This document shows positions 10,140 through 22,010 of a stretch of DNA of 64,000 nucleotides, piece by piece (positions within the stretch are counted from its first letter, which is position 1; each line of letters opens with the position of its first letter). Below the pieces are notes generated by a model that was not told the DNA's origin, ran no database searches, and was given only the letters and a program-made list of their open reading frames with translations. Position numbers and translations under genes: made by a program. Source of the DNA: Pectinophora gossypiella (taxonomy: Eukaryota; Arthropoda; Insecta; Lepidoptera; Gelechiidae); assembly GCF_024362695.1 (NCBI RefSeq), contig NC_065426.1, positions 1,798,001 to 1,862,000 on the forward strand, in the 5' to 3' direction.

Positions 10140-10545
10140 ATGATAGTTACGGCTCCGAATACATTCCATTTAGGGACGGTACTGAGAAATATCGGCGTCC
10201 GAAAGACGTAATATACGATCCCGACGACCCGATTACTCTAGCCTAAGAGGCACCCAAACAGCTCGCGACACCAAAGACTTCAGGACGCTGGTACCCGCCG
10301 GCGTGGTCGACGATTTCCCTCAATCACCGCTTATCGCTATCGATCCACTAGGGTCGATTAATTCTTTCAAATATTTTTCCTCTCAGACGACGCCCTGAGC
10401 CGAGGTTCGCGCCCAACTCGGCACCTTCGGGCCTGTTGTCTTAAACGTTATACCGGGTGAGAGCCTTAAGCGCTCCCCATTCGTCCGGCCAAGTAGTTTA
10501 TGCCATCTGTGGCAAAGCTACAATAAGTCAAGTCCAAAAAAAAAT
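10140..10545 (+). repeat. Retroposon family Z, long copy
   Basis: One of the longest copies. It includes the 5' part (GTTACGGCTCCGAATACATT, ATCGGCGTCCGAAAGACGTA, GCTCGCGACACCAAAGACTT) and the 3' part ending AAGTCAAGTCC plus A9. Shares all landmarks with 28190-28628 and, inverted, 25655-26070. Confidence 0.8.
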
Positions 10546-11459
10546 ATTATGTCAACTGGAAACCTTATTGTACGCGAGACTTTAGCTTTGGTTATTTTTT
10601 TTTGTAAGATAATAATTGCAAAAAAATTCAGTCCTCTAATGCTACCAGAGAAATGTCAGGAACTAACAAGTAAAAAAAAAACGGTTTCTAGTCCACTTTA
10701 TACAGAAGAAACCGCGATATAAATAACGAGATTGGAAGCCAACAGCGGGAAAGAAGCGGACCGATTACAGAGGCGGCTAATGAGGGACCGCAACACGGAA
10801 CCGAGACCCAAATATTATGGAAAAGACCAATAAAAAAAAATAAAGAAAGAAACTGAATCCAAACCACGGTACCGGACTAGCGCCTATTGTCGACAAACGA
10901 AGTAAAGATTCCTTTGGCCAAAACTCTATGGTCCAGTCCTTTAAAAACAAACATAATGGCGGACATTTTTAAGAAGAAAACAAGAAAAAGTAGTGACAGT
11001 TGACGATCGGAAGCGAAATGGATCAATAACTGAAGACTATAATGAATTGTTAATGAAGATTACCTACTAAAGACGTTACTACTTAAAAATGACAAAAGCA
11101 AAATGATATCACTAAAGACATTATTTATCGAAATATACATGAAGCTATAAAATTGAAAACTAAGGACGTTACCTGAAGAGTGAAGACTGAAGACATTTTC
11201 TGGGTGCTTCCCAAAAAAAGATTAAGACGACCAAACACAAACGTTGTATGGGCTAAGGAATGCCTGAATGGGCAAATCTAAAAAACAAAAGCAAAAGTTC
11301 GGTGAAGGTTGAACAACAGATATTTCATTATATTAGTCGTATTAAATAAGTACGGGTAATTGATAGATTATCGTAACAAATGTAAGTGTATAATGAATGT
11401 TGGATGTCGATATAAATGTGTATGAACTAGGTTTTTCTTTAATACACCAATGAGTTATT
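10546..11459. repeat. Unclassified repeat-like sequence, partly shared with window end
   Basis: No gene is seen. 11121-11165 (CATTATTTATCGAAATATAC, GAAGCTATAAAATTGAAAAC) recurs at 63948-64000, so part of this stretch belongs to a dispersed repeat cut by the window edge. Purine-rich runs of GAAGA are frequent. Confidence 0.45.
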
Positions 11460-11640
11460 AATTTATCCTAAGTGCAGTTTTCACTAACACAGTTGCATCG
11501 ACCACTATAGACGGCGGTACGGCTCACCACCTGTGAAATTGGTCTAACAGAAAGCTCGGTAAGGTGTGGGTACTTAATTCATCTTGCGATGGATGTACCT
11601 CTGACAACCCTAAATAGGAGAAAAGAAAATTAAACAAGAG
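11460..11640 (+). repeat. Repeat shared (inverted) with 1650-1810
   Basis: Contains CGGCGGTACGGCTCACCACC, AAGCTCGGTAAGGTGTGGGT and TTCATCTTGCGATGGATGTA. Unknown family. Confidence 0.6.
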
Positions 11641-11739
11641 CACATTGGCATTGTCATTTCCAACATGATAACGTAATTTGTGTATTATTTTCTTATTTAT
11701 AAAGGTACATACAACATTACAGTGTAACCTAATGCGCCG

Positions 11740-11950
11740 CATTACGAGAAATCAATATAAAAACTACACTATAAAAAACTATACTACAAAAAAATTACTA
11801 TAAACTATACTATAAAAAATATATAAAATAAATTAGGAATGGAAAAAGAAACAAAAATAATAGGTACTATAAATAACATAAAAAGCACAAAAAATTACAA
11901 GTATAAAATTAAAAGGTAACTATCACACAAAACAGTAAACATACTTAAAT
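11740..11950. repeat. A-rich, CTATA-rich low-complexity DNA
   Basis: Recurring ACTATACTACAAAA and ACTATAAAAAACTATACT strings; low complexity, no gene. Confidence 0.55.
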
Positions 11951-13129
11951 AATAACTTTTATTTTATTTAATGCTTTATTATATAAGCTGTACCTTTTAA
12001 AAAATAATGGTCAATAATAAGACTGATTTTTATTATACTCCACCACGCTGCTCTAAAGCAGGTAGTAGGTACATCCAGCACATTCTCTTCCTCATCCGTG
12101 TCTTTGGTAATGGCTGCACTGAATGTAATACTCAGAAGATTTTATGCCGCTAATGTGCATCCTACAAAGCCTCACCGTTTCGCTGTCCTACTATGCACAA
12201 AAATTTGCATTGTCTCTAAATGCGGTGAATATGCTGATGAGTTCAAAAACATTTCAAATGGCTGTGGTCTATCACAACTTGGACACTCCTGCTACGAGTA
12301 TACTTACTGATATCAATCAATTAATCAATAAGTCTTTTAAAGACGAATAAAATAGCATAGGCACAGCAGCAATTTCATCCAGACAAACAGTGGCAAGAAA
12401 ACATTTATTACAATTTGGTACGGGACAGTGCAACATCTTATATAAGTAAAAGAAATACAAAAAAAAATCTTACTAGGCGTAGACTATAAAATAACAAAAA
12501 TCCCATCAAAAACATTTCATTTTAAGATCTAAAAGCGATCGTATCTTGAGTTTCATTTCCAAAAAAGAAAATATTTAACGTTCGATAACCATTCAATTTC
12601 GGATCACTAGCTGAATTAAACCGGTATTTACGTTTAAATACCGATCGTAACGGTACAGATAGAGCTAAAAACAGTATTTTACCGGTAGAAGACTAATAAA
12701 ATACCCTTCGCTGTATCTCCAGTGATTTGAATATTTCTGCTGGCCCTAGAAGCTTTGAGCTTTGAATTGATAGATTTAGCTGCGAAATACGGAGACGGCT
12801 TTTGGCTCAGAGCACACCCTGGACACTTCATACAAACAACCTCGTTTTACATAGACACCACACATTGACGTTATCGTACACGCGCAACTGTGTGTGTGAC
12901 GTTTGAGGGCTGCCAATGACAAAACCTAATTTAACCGTCATTACTTACTTAAGTAGGTAGTTATACTTACTAAAGAAGCTTTTATATTTGTGTACCACAC
13001 AAACGACAAACTAAAAATTGTAGACAATGAAACACAATAGCAATAAATAGACTTTACACTTGAGAATAAGAATAAAATAAAAATTGCATTCACATAATTT
13101 TTACATAAAGCACTTAGCCTAGGTTAAAT
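11951..13129. other. Intergenic, few repeat fragments
   Basis: A short SINE-A piece is at 12033-12062 (ACTCCACCACGCTGCTC). 12820-12910 belongs to repeat family Q (ACTTCATACAAACAACCTCG, ACGTTATCGTACACGCGC), also at 16150-16205 and 56765-57010. It provides an empty site for MITE-G. No gene supported. Confidence 0.5.
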
Positions 13130-13471
13130 TTTATTGCAAATGATTGTAGCATGTTTTCATGAACAATCACCATGAAAAAAAATACATATATGCGCATAAA
13201 ATTAAATATATACATGTCAATTTTAAGCAGAAATCTAAAACAACCGCCTAAAAATTTTTCATCGAGCAATAACCCGACAGAGTTAAGTAGACAGCACGTC
13301 AAACGAATTGCATACCGGCGAGATGCCTAATTTATTCGCCCGGGTTATTCATTAGTTTTAAAATTAACTTGTTGACAATCATCCGTCCCTTTCTTTTTCG
13401 GCGGATAAGAAAATGTCGGGTATAACTTAAAATAAAATTAGGAGGTGTCTGCAGGAATCGGGGCCATTATC
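13130..13471 (-). mobile_element. MITE-400 copy, minus orientation, left end lost
   Basis: Right end GTCTGCAGGAATCGGGGCC is intact. The interior matches the family (TAACCCGACAGAGTTAAGTA). The left terminal repeat is not recognisable, so this copy is truncated or decayed there. Confidence 0.75.
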
Positions 13472-13842
13472 AAGAATAAGAAATAAGCCATCTCCACACA
13501 CACCACCCGGGTACCCGGCGTATAGAGCCGGTCAAGCAATCTCTACCCGGGCATCGTTATTGCTATCCGGTTTACATCGCCTATTTATTTGAAAGACTCT
13601 ATATTTTAAACTCATCGCAATATGGCTATCGCTTTCAGAAATTGGGTTCTGCTGGAAGCTATAGAATATGGCAGCTGGTAGTTGTAACTTAGATAAAATC
13701 TCCCTGGGTAAAAATGTACATTTTAAAATTTAGATCGTTTTCTGTTCACATATAAACCATACTTAACATTAATTTTGTGATTTGAAAACACTTACGCCAT
13801 TCCTGAGATCAACCAGACATCAGCGGGCATTTCCCTGTGTCA
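13472..13842. other. Intergenic, nothing recognised
   Basis: Contains a GC-rich palindromic stretch near 13505 (ACCCGGGTACCCGG) but no supported gene. Confidence 0.45.
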
Positions 13843-14049
13843 GGGTGAATATCAAAATGTGTCAAGTTTGGTGGCGAACTGTCATACAATTTTTTCGTGA
13901 AAAATTGGGGAAATTGGGAAAATTGGGAATTGAAAAATTCCTTTTTTATGTCGGAACCGAGGATCCTTTTGGATCTTTTTCATGTCGGAACCCAATTTTT
14001 CACGAAAAAACAATATGAAATTTCGCCACCGAATTTTTGAGATTCACCC
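13843..14049. mobile_element. MITE-N copy 1, 4-bp target duplication
   Basis: Begins GGGTGAATATCAAAATGTGT and ends with the inverted repeat AATTTTTGAGATTCACCC. An internal second palindrome surrounds GGATCCTTTTGGATC. GTCA flanks both sides. A second copy is at 18249-18459. Confidence 0.8.
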
Positions 14050-14094
14050 GTCACAGAATTCCTCTATATACTACCTACTACGTACGGTCACGAG

Positions 14095-14225
14095 TACTAA
14101 TATGTATACACTTTGAAACCATGTCACATTAACTTTTTTGACAAATAAACCGTAAGTCTCTTTAAATGTCAAATATGATAGTGCGACAGGGTTCTAAAGT
14201 GGGTACATGATATTGCTCATGACTG
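14095..14225 (+). mobile_element. MITE-G copy, TA-flanked
   Basis: Starts CGGTCACGAGTACTAATATG, ends ATTGCTCATGACTG, with TA on both sides (14093-14094, 14226-14227). Uninterrupted copy that shows what 6339-6670 looked like before the nested insertion. Confidence 0.85.
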
Positions 14226-14394
14226 TACAGCACGGACACGCACCTCCCCCCTCCAAAACTAGATACCGCAACAGTCCCCGCGCGCTTACAACACCTCTAA
14301 CTCGCATTTGTCCTTAGATGTTTCGCGCGAAGTAAGTACGTAGTTAAATAATGTTCGCAGCAATGGTGAAGATTTGTGTCGGTTACGTCTATCT
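14226..14394. other. Intergenic, no repeat recognised
   Basis: GC-richer than its surroundings (CACGCACCTCCCCCC, CCCGCGCGCTTAC); no gene supported. Confidence 0.4.
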
Positions 14395-14950
14395 TCCGAT
14401 CAGCGCTTATTGCTACCGGCCGATTTGTCAAATATAGTCCTCACAGACACTAACATAATTACTTACTACAAACAAATTGACTCACAATCACTAAGGATTT
14501 TTTTCTAAAAATAACTATTATATAAATCTAAAAATATGTAAATAATGTATACATTCTGTTATTTAAATAATATAAGTTCGTTACGTTACGAAGAGATTAG
14601 TAGTGTATTTGTTTATATACGAGGTCAATGCTCACAGACGACGCCCAGCCGAGTCTGCATGACAACCGCACCGCGCGTTGCGCGAATTCTATCGAGCGCG
14701 TCGGCCAATAAACGATACGAATCCTATCTACTTAGATGAACGTCAAACGGCTATTAGTAGGCCTTGATATAACTCGCGCCGCGCGCGGCGAGGTTACCAT
14801 GCAGAGCCTACTGAGCCGCAGTTCGTGCCCAATTGGGCACCCTCAGTTGTCTTAATTTTTTATTCTGAGTGACAGCTCTCAACCCTCCCTATTTATGCGG
14901 TCAAGTAGTTAATGCCATTTAAAGCTAACCTACAATAAGTCACGTCAAAA
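14395..14950 (+). repeat. Rearranged Z-family fragments
   Basis: CAGCGCTTATTGCTACC near 14401, CACAGACGACGCCCAGCCGA near 14632, and AATTGGGCACCCTCAG through AATAAGTCACGTC plus A-run at 14830-14950 are Z landmarks in order. They are separated by GC-rich insertions (14645-14815). Confidence 0.55.
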
Positions 14951-15639
14951 AAACTATAAATATAACTTTAAATATAAAACGTGAAACTTAATTTCAATTA
15001 AGAGTAACTGCTAAACTACTTAAGTTTTACTATCCAGTTTCAAAGACTAGGTACGCTAGTTAAAACGATAAGTCAAAGCATCTCAAGGGGATTCCTCCGA
15101 GGCGATTATCTTCTAGGATTTATTTCAGACTAGACGTGCATACATCTTAATTAGAATAAGCTCTAGTTTAAAGGTGCTGGCACATCAAAATAATTCCGCA
15201 TCGGACGCGCTTTAAATTTTAAAGGATCCAGCGATCGCCTGCGTTTTCGTACGTGACGAAAACTTAGGACTTTCACACCGACCAACCCCGTTTTACACGT
15301 TTAGGGGTGTGAAGTTTCTAAGTCGTTGTTAGCGGATGTCTACATCCCTATGACCCCCAGCGCCTGGCTGCGGCAGCCTGTAAAACATATGACGTTGTGT
15401 GGGAGTCCACGCACTAGGCAGCCACGAAGTCTGCGGCAGCGTATACAACGCACCTGTTTGCACGACGACAGCCGACTGGCTACGTGCATGGTGTAAGAAA
15501 ACTAGCGGGCCTAGCACTGTAGGCACGCGACTCTTTCTCGCCGCGAGAGAGATCGTCTGTCTCTTTCTGTGCAGTACTATGAGAGAGTGACGGGTGACGT
15601 ATGTAACTCTTTCGAGCAACTGAAAATAAAATTAGGAGG
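14951..15639. other. Intergenic; minus-strand open frame of uncertain meaning
   Basis: 15329-15619 on the minus strand is open for 96 codons, and the opposite strand is also open over much of it. I recognise no domain. The GC-rich 15330-15600 stretch might be a decayed mobile element, but nothing confirms this. Confidence 0.35.
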
Positions 15640-15915
15640 TGAGGTGAGGTCTCTTCCCGGGTTCATACCCCGGTGGGGACATATCACTTTGTAATGCCTA
15701 GTTTGGTTAGGACATTACAGGCTGATTGTCCGAAATAAGATGATCCGTGCTACGGAAGGCACGTTAAGCCGATGGTCCCGGTTACTACTTACTGATGTAA
15801 GTATGTAGTCGTTACATGAGCCATGTCAGGGACTTTGGAGGCTCAATAATAACCCTGACACCAGGGTTAATAAGGTTTATTATTTCAGCTCACAACCCAC
15901 ACGATAGAAGAAGAA
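15640..15915 (+). repeat. SINE-B copy
   Basis: Damaged head (GGGTTCATACCCCGGTGGGG), core with GTGCTACGGAAGGCACGTTA, and a tail (GAGCCATGTCAGGGACTTTG) ending CACACGATAGAAGAAGAAG. Confidence 0.8.
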
Positions 15916-16149
15916 GTCTCTGCCAGTCATTCGAATGACCACCTTCCCTTTTCAGTCCTTAATTCTTACAAACTATTTTAAACCTCCCTTGGGTCGTAAG
16001 ATTTCCAAACCAATGGACCTGAAGTAAATAGTTTAAAGTGAACATCTTAAAATATGTAAGGTCTCAAGACACGGTTCGGTAGTCAAACCTTTGGTCGGAC
16101 ATTATGACGCTTTTGAAATAGTTATGAGTCCACAAGTTAGGTAAAGTTA

Positions 16150-16330
16150 CTCCCCGGACACTTCATACAAACAACCTCGTTTTACACAGACACCACACAT
16201 TGACATTATCAACATGAACACATTGACACTAACACAACATTGAGATTATCAAGAGAATCATGCTCTGCATCATCCCCTCAGTATTACTTACGATGTCACT
16301 AACACTCTGTATTATATTTCCTATTGATAT
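16150..16330. repeat. Family Q fragment followed by hairpin-family fragment
   Basis: 16155-16205 matches family Q (ACTTCATACAAACAACCTCG). 16255-16315 (CATCATCCCCTCAGTATTAC, TTACGATGTCACTAACAC) is an end of the double-hairpin family. Confidence 0.6.
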
Positions 16331-17158
16331 GTATAAGGAAAAACATTGGATACTTACCTACATAAAAACAATGTTGATTTTATTTTATTTTAAATGCTCC
16401 GTATTCCTTTCCTCATGTATTGAATGTTAGAAATATTACGGGAATTCGTATTGTTTTCTTTTCGGTCTTGCTCATATTTTTAGGGCTCCGTAATAAACAG
16501 AATATCCAAACCTATGGGGTATGACGTAGAACCCTTGCCAAGGGCTACGAGTAAAGACCTCAACGGTTGTAGAGGCGGAGGGGAGCCATCGGCACGGCAA
16601 TGCAGGACGGACGGACGAACCTGACAGAGGGCAGCAGTAACTGTCAGCACTATTCAGATGCGGAGGACAGGAGTCCTAGTACAGCTTTGAAATAGACTAC
16701 GCTTGCGGCCAGACAGAGTACTGTGGAGCGGAAGACAAGAGGGAAACTACTGACCTATTTTTCCCTAAAGAAGTAGCATGCTCTTAAACTAATTATGATG
16801 AATAAACAGGAAACCCTTATAATTTCGCCATGTCTATTCGTCCGTGCGTTTGTCTGTCTGTAGCTAATATGTATGTCTTTCTGCGACTTAGAGACTTTTA
16901 GTATCAGGAAGCTATATTTCGGCATGAATATAATACATAAATATCAGTTCCAAAATATATTTTGGCAGCTAATTAAGTAAAACACATCTTACGGTCAGGA
17001 AATATTAACTAAATTGGTCAGCAAGAAACGTGATTTGGTCGGCATCAAAATGTATTTAGTCAGTAAATTAAGTGAACTAAGCAGCTTCTAATTGTAGCTG
17101 AGTACAAACTCTGCACATACTGGCCATTCCTTTTTACTGTATTTTTTTTTTAATGTAA
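16331..17158. other. Intergenic; possible old repeat at 16490-16800
   Basis: 16490-16790 has higher GC and phrases such as GAGCCATCGGCACGGCAATG and CTACTGACCTATTTTTCCC that look like a decayed multicopy element. I cannot match it within the window. No gene supported. Confidence 0.35.
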
Positions 17159-17159
17159 T

Positions 17160-17265
17160 TTTTTATTTATTTATTTATTTATTTACTAATGTACCTGTCT
17201 GTCTGTGTCTGTGGTGTCCGGAAGTAATAAATGTTTCTTTCTTTTCTTTCTTTCTTTCTTTACCG
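17160..17265. repeat. Microsatellites (TTTA)n and (CTTT)n
   Basis: 17160-17187 is TTTA repeats; 17235-17262 is CTTT repeats, with a short unique segment between. Confidence 0.85.
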
Positions 17266-18248
17266 TCAATCATTTCAAATTTCGAAATTCTCATTCCATT
17301 TCACAATTCCTTTTATTCTACGCTGACATTGCATTCCTGACCTTGACAAGAGCAACATCTATTCTGCATAGCTCTGGTCGTGCCTACTAACTTTAATTGT
17401 GATCATAAATTCTTCATTGTATTTTCCAGCATCGTGATAATTTCGTTAAGTTCTTGTTTGTGAAGTTCTAATTAATAAACAGTGTATTTCTGTTGGTGTT
17501 ACTATTTTCGTAGTGTTAGCTTATTATATTAATTGTATTATTATTTATTCTATTTAGTTATTTGTCGCGAAGTATTATTTTTTTAAAGCACATGTAAAAG
17601 TATGGTTGCTTAACTACCTCTCGGAAACCGGAAAGTCATGAGTATAGTTAATGTATTGTTAGAATGACATACTACGGCAGTGGAGGGGCGGATTCCGAGA
17701 GGTGGTGGGACAACCGACACGGCCAGGACGGCATTATGAAACGAGCAGCCTAGCGGTGTGGACCTAAAATAATATTAAAGCAAATTGTCATAGTGGAAGT
17801 GAATAAATCGGTGTGATAAAAACCAAGTACGTTGTTTAACTTCTGAAACTGATCCCATAGTAGTTATTACTACTCATCCTACTCTCCTGTTACTACTCTG
17901 CCGGCATGTCGGAACTCCATAACCAGCCATCCAGCCGCATAGTTTTTTGGGAATATTAACCCTTCACGTGTTGGCAATTTAAAAAAAAAAGTCACGTCAC
18001 TTAAAAAAAAACGTTTTGGCGGGTATTCCGACTGGGACAACGAAGAAAAACAAGTGAAGACGGATTTTGTCAAGAGAAGCGAAAAATGGAAGACTAGTTG
18101 CTGTATTCGATTTTATTAATATTTCTTACTATAATTTGTAATAATGATATTTCGTATTCGTAATGAAAGTGATATTTAATTTTGTGGTTTGGATATTTAA
18201 TATTTAATTATATTTGTGGTAGTAAAACTGGGTATGTTACTATTATTT
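17266..18248. other. Intergenic, nothing firmly recognised
   Basis: 17630-17830 has a GC-richer segment (GGAGGGGCGGATTCCGAGAG) of unknown origin. No gene is supported; local open frames lack recognisable domains. Confidence 0.4.
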
Positions 18249-18459
18249 GGGTGAATATCAAAATGTGTCAAGTTTGGTGGCGACTGTCATTTAAATTTTT
18301 CGTGAAAATTGGGGAAATTGGGAAAATTGGGAATTGAAAAATTCCTTTTTCATGTCGGAACCGAGGATCCTTTTGGATCTTTTTCATGTCGGCACCCAAT
18401 TTTTCACGAAAAAATGATATAAAATTTCGCCACCAAACTTGAAATTTTGAGATTCACCC
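18249..18459. mobile_element. MITE-N copy 2, 4-bp target duplication
   Basis: Starts GGGTGAATATCAAAATGTGT, ends TTTTGAGATTCACCC, with ATTT on both sides (18245-18248, 18460-18463). Very similar to 13843-14049, including the internal GGATCCTTTTGGATC palindrome. Confidence 0.85.
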
Positions 18460-18504
18460 ATTTAAGTTTTATTGTAGAGTTTGCTAACACACGCAACACG
18501 TTTT

Positions 18505-18612
18505 TCATCATCAGCCGTACGACGCCCACTGCTGGGCATAGGCCTCCCCCAAGGATCTCCACGACGATCGGTCCTGCGCTGCCCGCATCAAGCGGCTTCC
18601 CGCGACCTTCAC
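18505..18612 (-). repeat. LINE 3'-end fragment
   Basis: CATCATCAGCCGTACGACG, CCCACTGCTGGGCATAGGCC and GGATCTCCACGACGATCGGT read, on the minus strand, as a terminal segment ending in GATGATG. This is a tail I associate with lepidopteran RTE-like LINEs. 5'-truncated, no coding part. Confidence 0.6.
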
Positions 18613-18777
18613 GTTTTTCATATCACGTTGTATTACCTACAATTTAGAGCGAACGCCCAATCCATGCATAAAGGCAAATTGCTTCTAATAAATTTGTATG
18701 CGGACACCATCTTTGTCTATCTTAAACACACAACCTATCCACCGTCCCTTTCCCGCATATAGACTTATGTCATAATT

Positions 18778-21715
18778 CTGTACCGTCGGTGAAAAGTAAT
18801 ACAACTCGAGTTGTATCACTTTTGAGTTATTAGCACACACTTCATGTTCAAAAAATTCTCTTTCTTTCTGTCTAATTCTCGTAACTGTAGCTATTATAAA
18901 TACGGAGATAATTTTTGTGTCTAGTGATATAAGTACTGTTTGTGAAGGATTCATGCTGTTATAACACGTGTAACATAATTCATCTTAACTTGCATTAAAG
19001 TGAAATGAAGATTTTCACTAAATATTTTGGTGTAAGTAAATGCAACTCAACATATATTAAAATACACGCAATCCTTGAATTCTCACAGTCCGTGTTTAAT
19101 GATATAATTTTAGTTGTAACATCAAACACCAAATTTATTTTTTCGTGAAAAGTAATATAAATTAATATATATCAAAATATTTCAGAAAATACGATCTTAG
19201 ATATCAATAACGTGTCGTGTATAATGATACATACAAGTTCGATTCCATGCGCCACCAGTGTGTATCCTAGGGTGACCTCCGCATAAACCTGTCTATGGGA
19301 AGACATTTTGTCTAGAACCACAGCAAACCATATCTGATCCGCATTGCGAATGGGTATAGGTTAAGTTAGTACTTCAGACCAAACCGTGTTTTTTCTCTTT
19401 CTGCTATAACCACCTTGTAGTACTTAATTACAGTACCTCAATAAGTTGTGGGTCCTGATCATGGCGTCGTTATCACCATGGCAGGGTTAGTCAAGAGGTA
19501 TTTGAGATTTGTCATAACTGTCGTTAGTCTCCTTCCCTTAGCTCGAAGCATAGCTGTTTTACATAGTTTTCTAGATTACATGCAGGTTAAGCGGTGGCAG
19601 ATTGAACGCTGCCTTCATTGCTAAGGAGGTTGTAGACGTGAAATAATGGCTCCAAATATTATCGAGCTCCAATTAATATGCAAGCCATTCAATACACGCT
19701 GGTTAGATCTTTTATGCAAGCGCCGGTAGTGGTATTTTTGAACCTACACAGCCGTAGATGACAGCTCGGCATCGGCAGCATCGGGATCTGCCACATCTTC
19801 TCAAGAGAAGATTACCAGTTTCTCAAACACGTTCAATGGTGTAAATTTGTCGAGCTTCCTCATTTTTATAAAGGGAATAACTGCTCTGAACTCTTGAGCA
19901 CCATAAGTAATATTTGTTTTCTGTATTTTGATTACATAAGAGAGAATTACGCACAGGACTGTGAAAAATGGAAAGAGGAAGGGGAGGCCTTTGCCCAGCA
20001 GTGGGATCTTGTAGGATAGATTAGATTAGAATAAATAATTGGCGACACTACGGGCACAACCCCTTAATTAAACCAGGTCACAAAGTTTGTAAAAATCCCA
20101 GGAGGTATTTGAGCTTCTGAAAGGAGTTAGTTGGCTTACATAGTCAATAAAAGCACGCATAATGGACCACTTGTGTTTATGCGGAAAACTGAGCCCATTA
20201 AAATAACATTACATATGGGACATTCGAGTATTCATTGAGTCAAGTCAGGGGCCTATGGCGGCTCAGTTATAACCCTGACACCAGGGTTGATGGGGTTGGT
20301 AATTCACCTCACAATCCACACGATAGAAGAAGAAGAAGATGGGACATTTGCCCATACATGTTGTGCCGACCCCACCTAGAGTGAGATAAGGGCAGGAGGA
20401 TGATGATGATATAGTGGGAAGTTTTCCCACTTCACAATAGTGTCACCATACGCGAGGATACGCGGAAAGTCCCCCACGTGTGCTTACGTGTAGAGTTTTG
20501 CGGAAACGAGCTCATTTAGCTTAACCATAACAGATCATGGTCCATGGTGGTCATGGTCATGGTCTGAGGATAGCCCTGTGTAACCTATAGGTTTGGAGGT
20601 GAACCAATGATCTTCATTTTCACTACCTATTCTCATCGTCAACATTGATTCGACTCCGTTTATCGTTCTGTCAATGTTGCGGGCTACCATTAGACCGGGA
20701 ATTTTGATAATTCGAAATATCGAATTTTACTTTACTTTAGGGGATTTTGATTGTGGAATGAGTTGTGATCTTTTAAATAGTTTCAGCAAGAAAGAAGTAA
20801 CACTTACCGGTTTGTGTGATTTTGGTTTAAAAGTACGTAGGTACATCACCTTTATCTCCAGGCCATACTGCCAGGCTAGCCCGAAACATTCCTAATGACT
20901 AGTCTTAATATGATTCCTCTTACCTTCATTTGTTAGGGGTGGAAATATTATCATAATTGAATTTGTAAGATTTTGACTGCAAAAATGAACCAAAAGTGGT
21001 TTTGATTAGGGGCGTAGGGTAGTGGACAAAATGTGTTTGTAGTGGGCAGCAGTGGTGGTTTTGACCGGTTATTTATGAGTTTTGAGAGTAAAATCATAAC
21101 AAAAATATCTTATTATCGTCACCTTACACTATATATACGTGTACCATCTTTATATGTATTTATTATTAGAAATTCGTAAAAACATGTATCATTTTACACA
21201 ATAAAACCGAAAAAATAAGTCATGTTAAACCACTTGACACAAATTCGTTATAGTTTATCGTTTGTGTCAATTGATATAAGTTACGTTTCTTTACTTTTTA
21301 AAGAAAATAAATAGAATTTTGCCTTTCTACAACATTATGAAATAAACTTTCTTCCAAGACATTTTGTTTTTTGTAGAATAAGACTGTAAAATTAATAATT
21401 GAAATATGATATATCAACGATGACTTTTTTATAGTTATGTGTGTAAAAAGGTATAAGTAGACTTGTATCAATTTACACAATATAAAAGTTGGTGTCAACT
21501 GATACATGTAATTTATTTTGATCCTCTACCATTTCTGTTTAGGTTCTAAATATAACTAAATATTAAAAAAGAAACCTTCCATCATCACCTATCGACACAT
21601 CTAACTTCTGTTCCATTATTCCTTATAAGTCGCGAGCTAGAATATTTTTAACTTTAAACTCGATTTTCTCAAAACTTGAATTTTGGACTTGTATTACTTT
21701 TCACCGACGGTACAG
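18778..21715. mobile_element. 2.94-kb element with perfect 27-bp terminal inverted repeats
   Basis: 18778-18804 and 21689-21715 are perfect inverted repeats starting CTGTACCGTCGGTGAAAAGT. AATT flanks both ends (18774-18777 and 21716-21719) and may be a 4-bp target duplication or, being palindromic, part of a 31-bp repeat. Near the right end a motif of the form TGTATCANTTTACACA recurs in both orientations (21185, 21230, 21264, 21464, 21492), resembling subterminal transposase-binding repeats. No transposase is recognisable; the longest frames are under 95 codons. A SINE-B tail is nested inside (20225-20340). I interpret it as a non-autonomous or decayed cut-and-paste transposon of unknown superfamily. 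Confidence 0.75.
20225..20340 (+). repeat. SINE-B tail fragment nested in the 2.94-kb TIR element
   Basis: GAGTCAAGTCAGGGGCCTAT, GGCGGCTCAGTTATAACCC, ending CACACGATAGAAGAAGAAG. Only the type-B tail is present. Confidence 0.75.
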
Positions 21716-21924
21716 AATTTACCCAGTTGTGGTCAATTAATATTAGTTAAGGGTACTGTGGTTTGTGGTTAAACCCGATCGGATAATAGGTTTATAGAGG
21801 TCCCAAATAATGGTACATTTCGGTCACATTTCATACGAATTGGTATTTGATTATTCGTGATTGTATGGTTGCGTGGTCAGTTATTGAATTGCATAAGTAT
21901 CTGTAATTATCAATTATTTAATAA

Positions 21925-22010
21925 TATAATATGAACATTGCACGCTAATGGAGCGCGAGGCAAGCGTTCTACCAACTGGGCTACCGCGGTTCCTGAACAA
22001 AAAAAAAATA
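21925..22010 (-). repeat. SINE-D head fragment, minus strand
   Basis: The reverse complement reads CGCGGTAGCCCAGTTGGTAG followed by AACGCTTGCCTCGCGC, the same tRNA-like A-box head as the SINE-D copy at 29432-29730. The rest has diverged or was lost. Confidence 0.6.

Noticed and set aside
15329..15619. 96-codon minus-strand frame as a gene
   Set aside because: No domain, the opposite strand is also open, and it is GC-rich sequence in a repeat-rich area. Not enough support.
17630..17830. Solo LTR
   Set aside because: No TG...CA boundaries with a convincing target duplication could be found.
20674..20895. 73-codon plus-strand frame inside the TIR element as a transposase remnant
   Set aside because: No DDE, helix-turn-helix or zinc-finger pattern recognisable.
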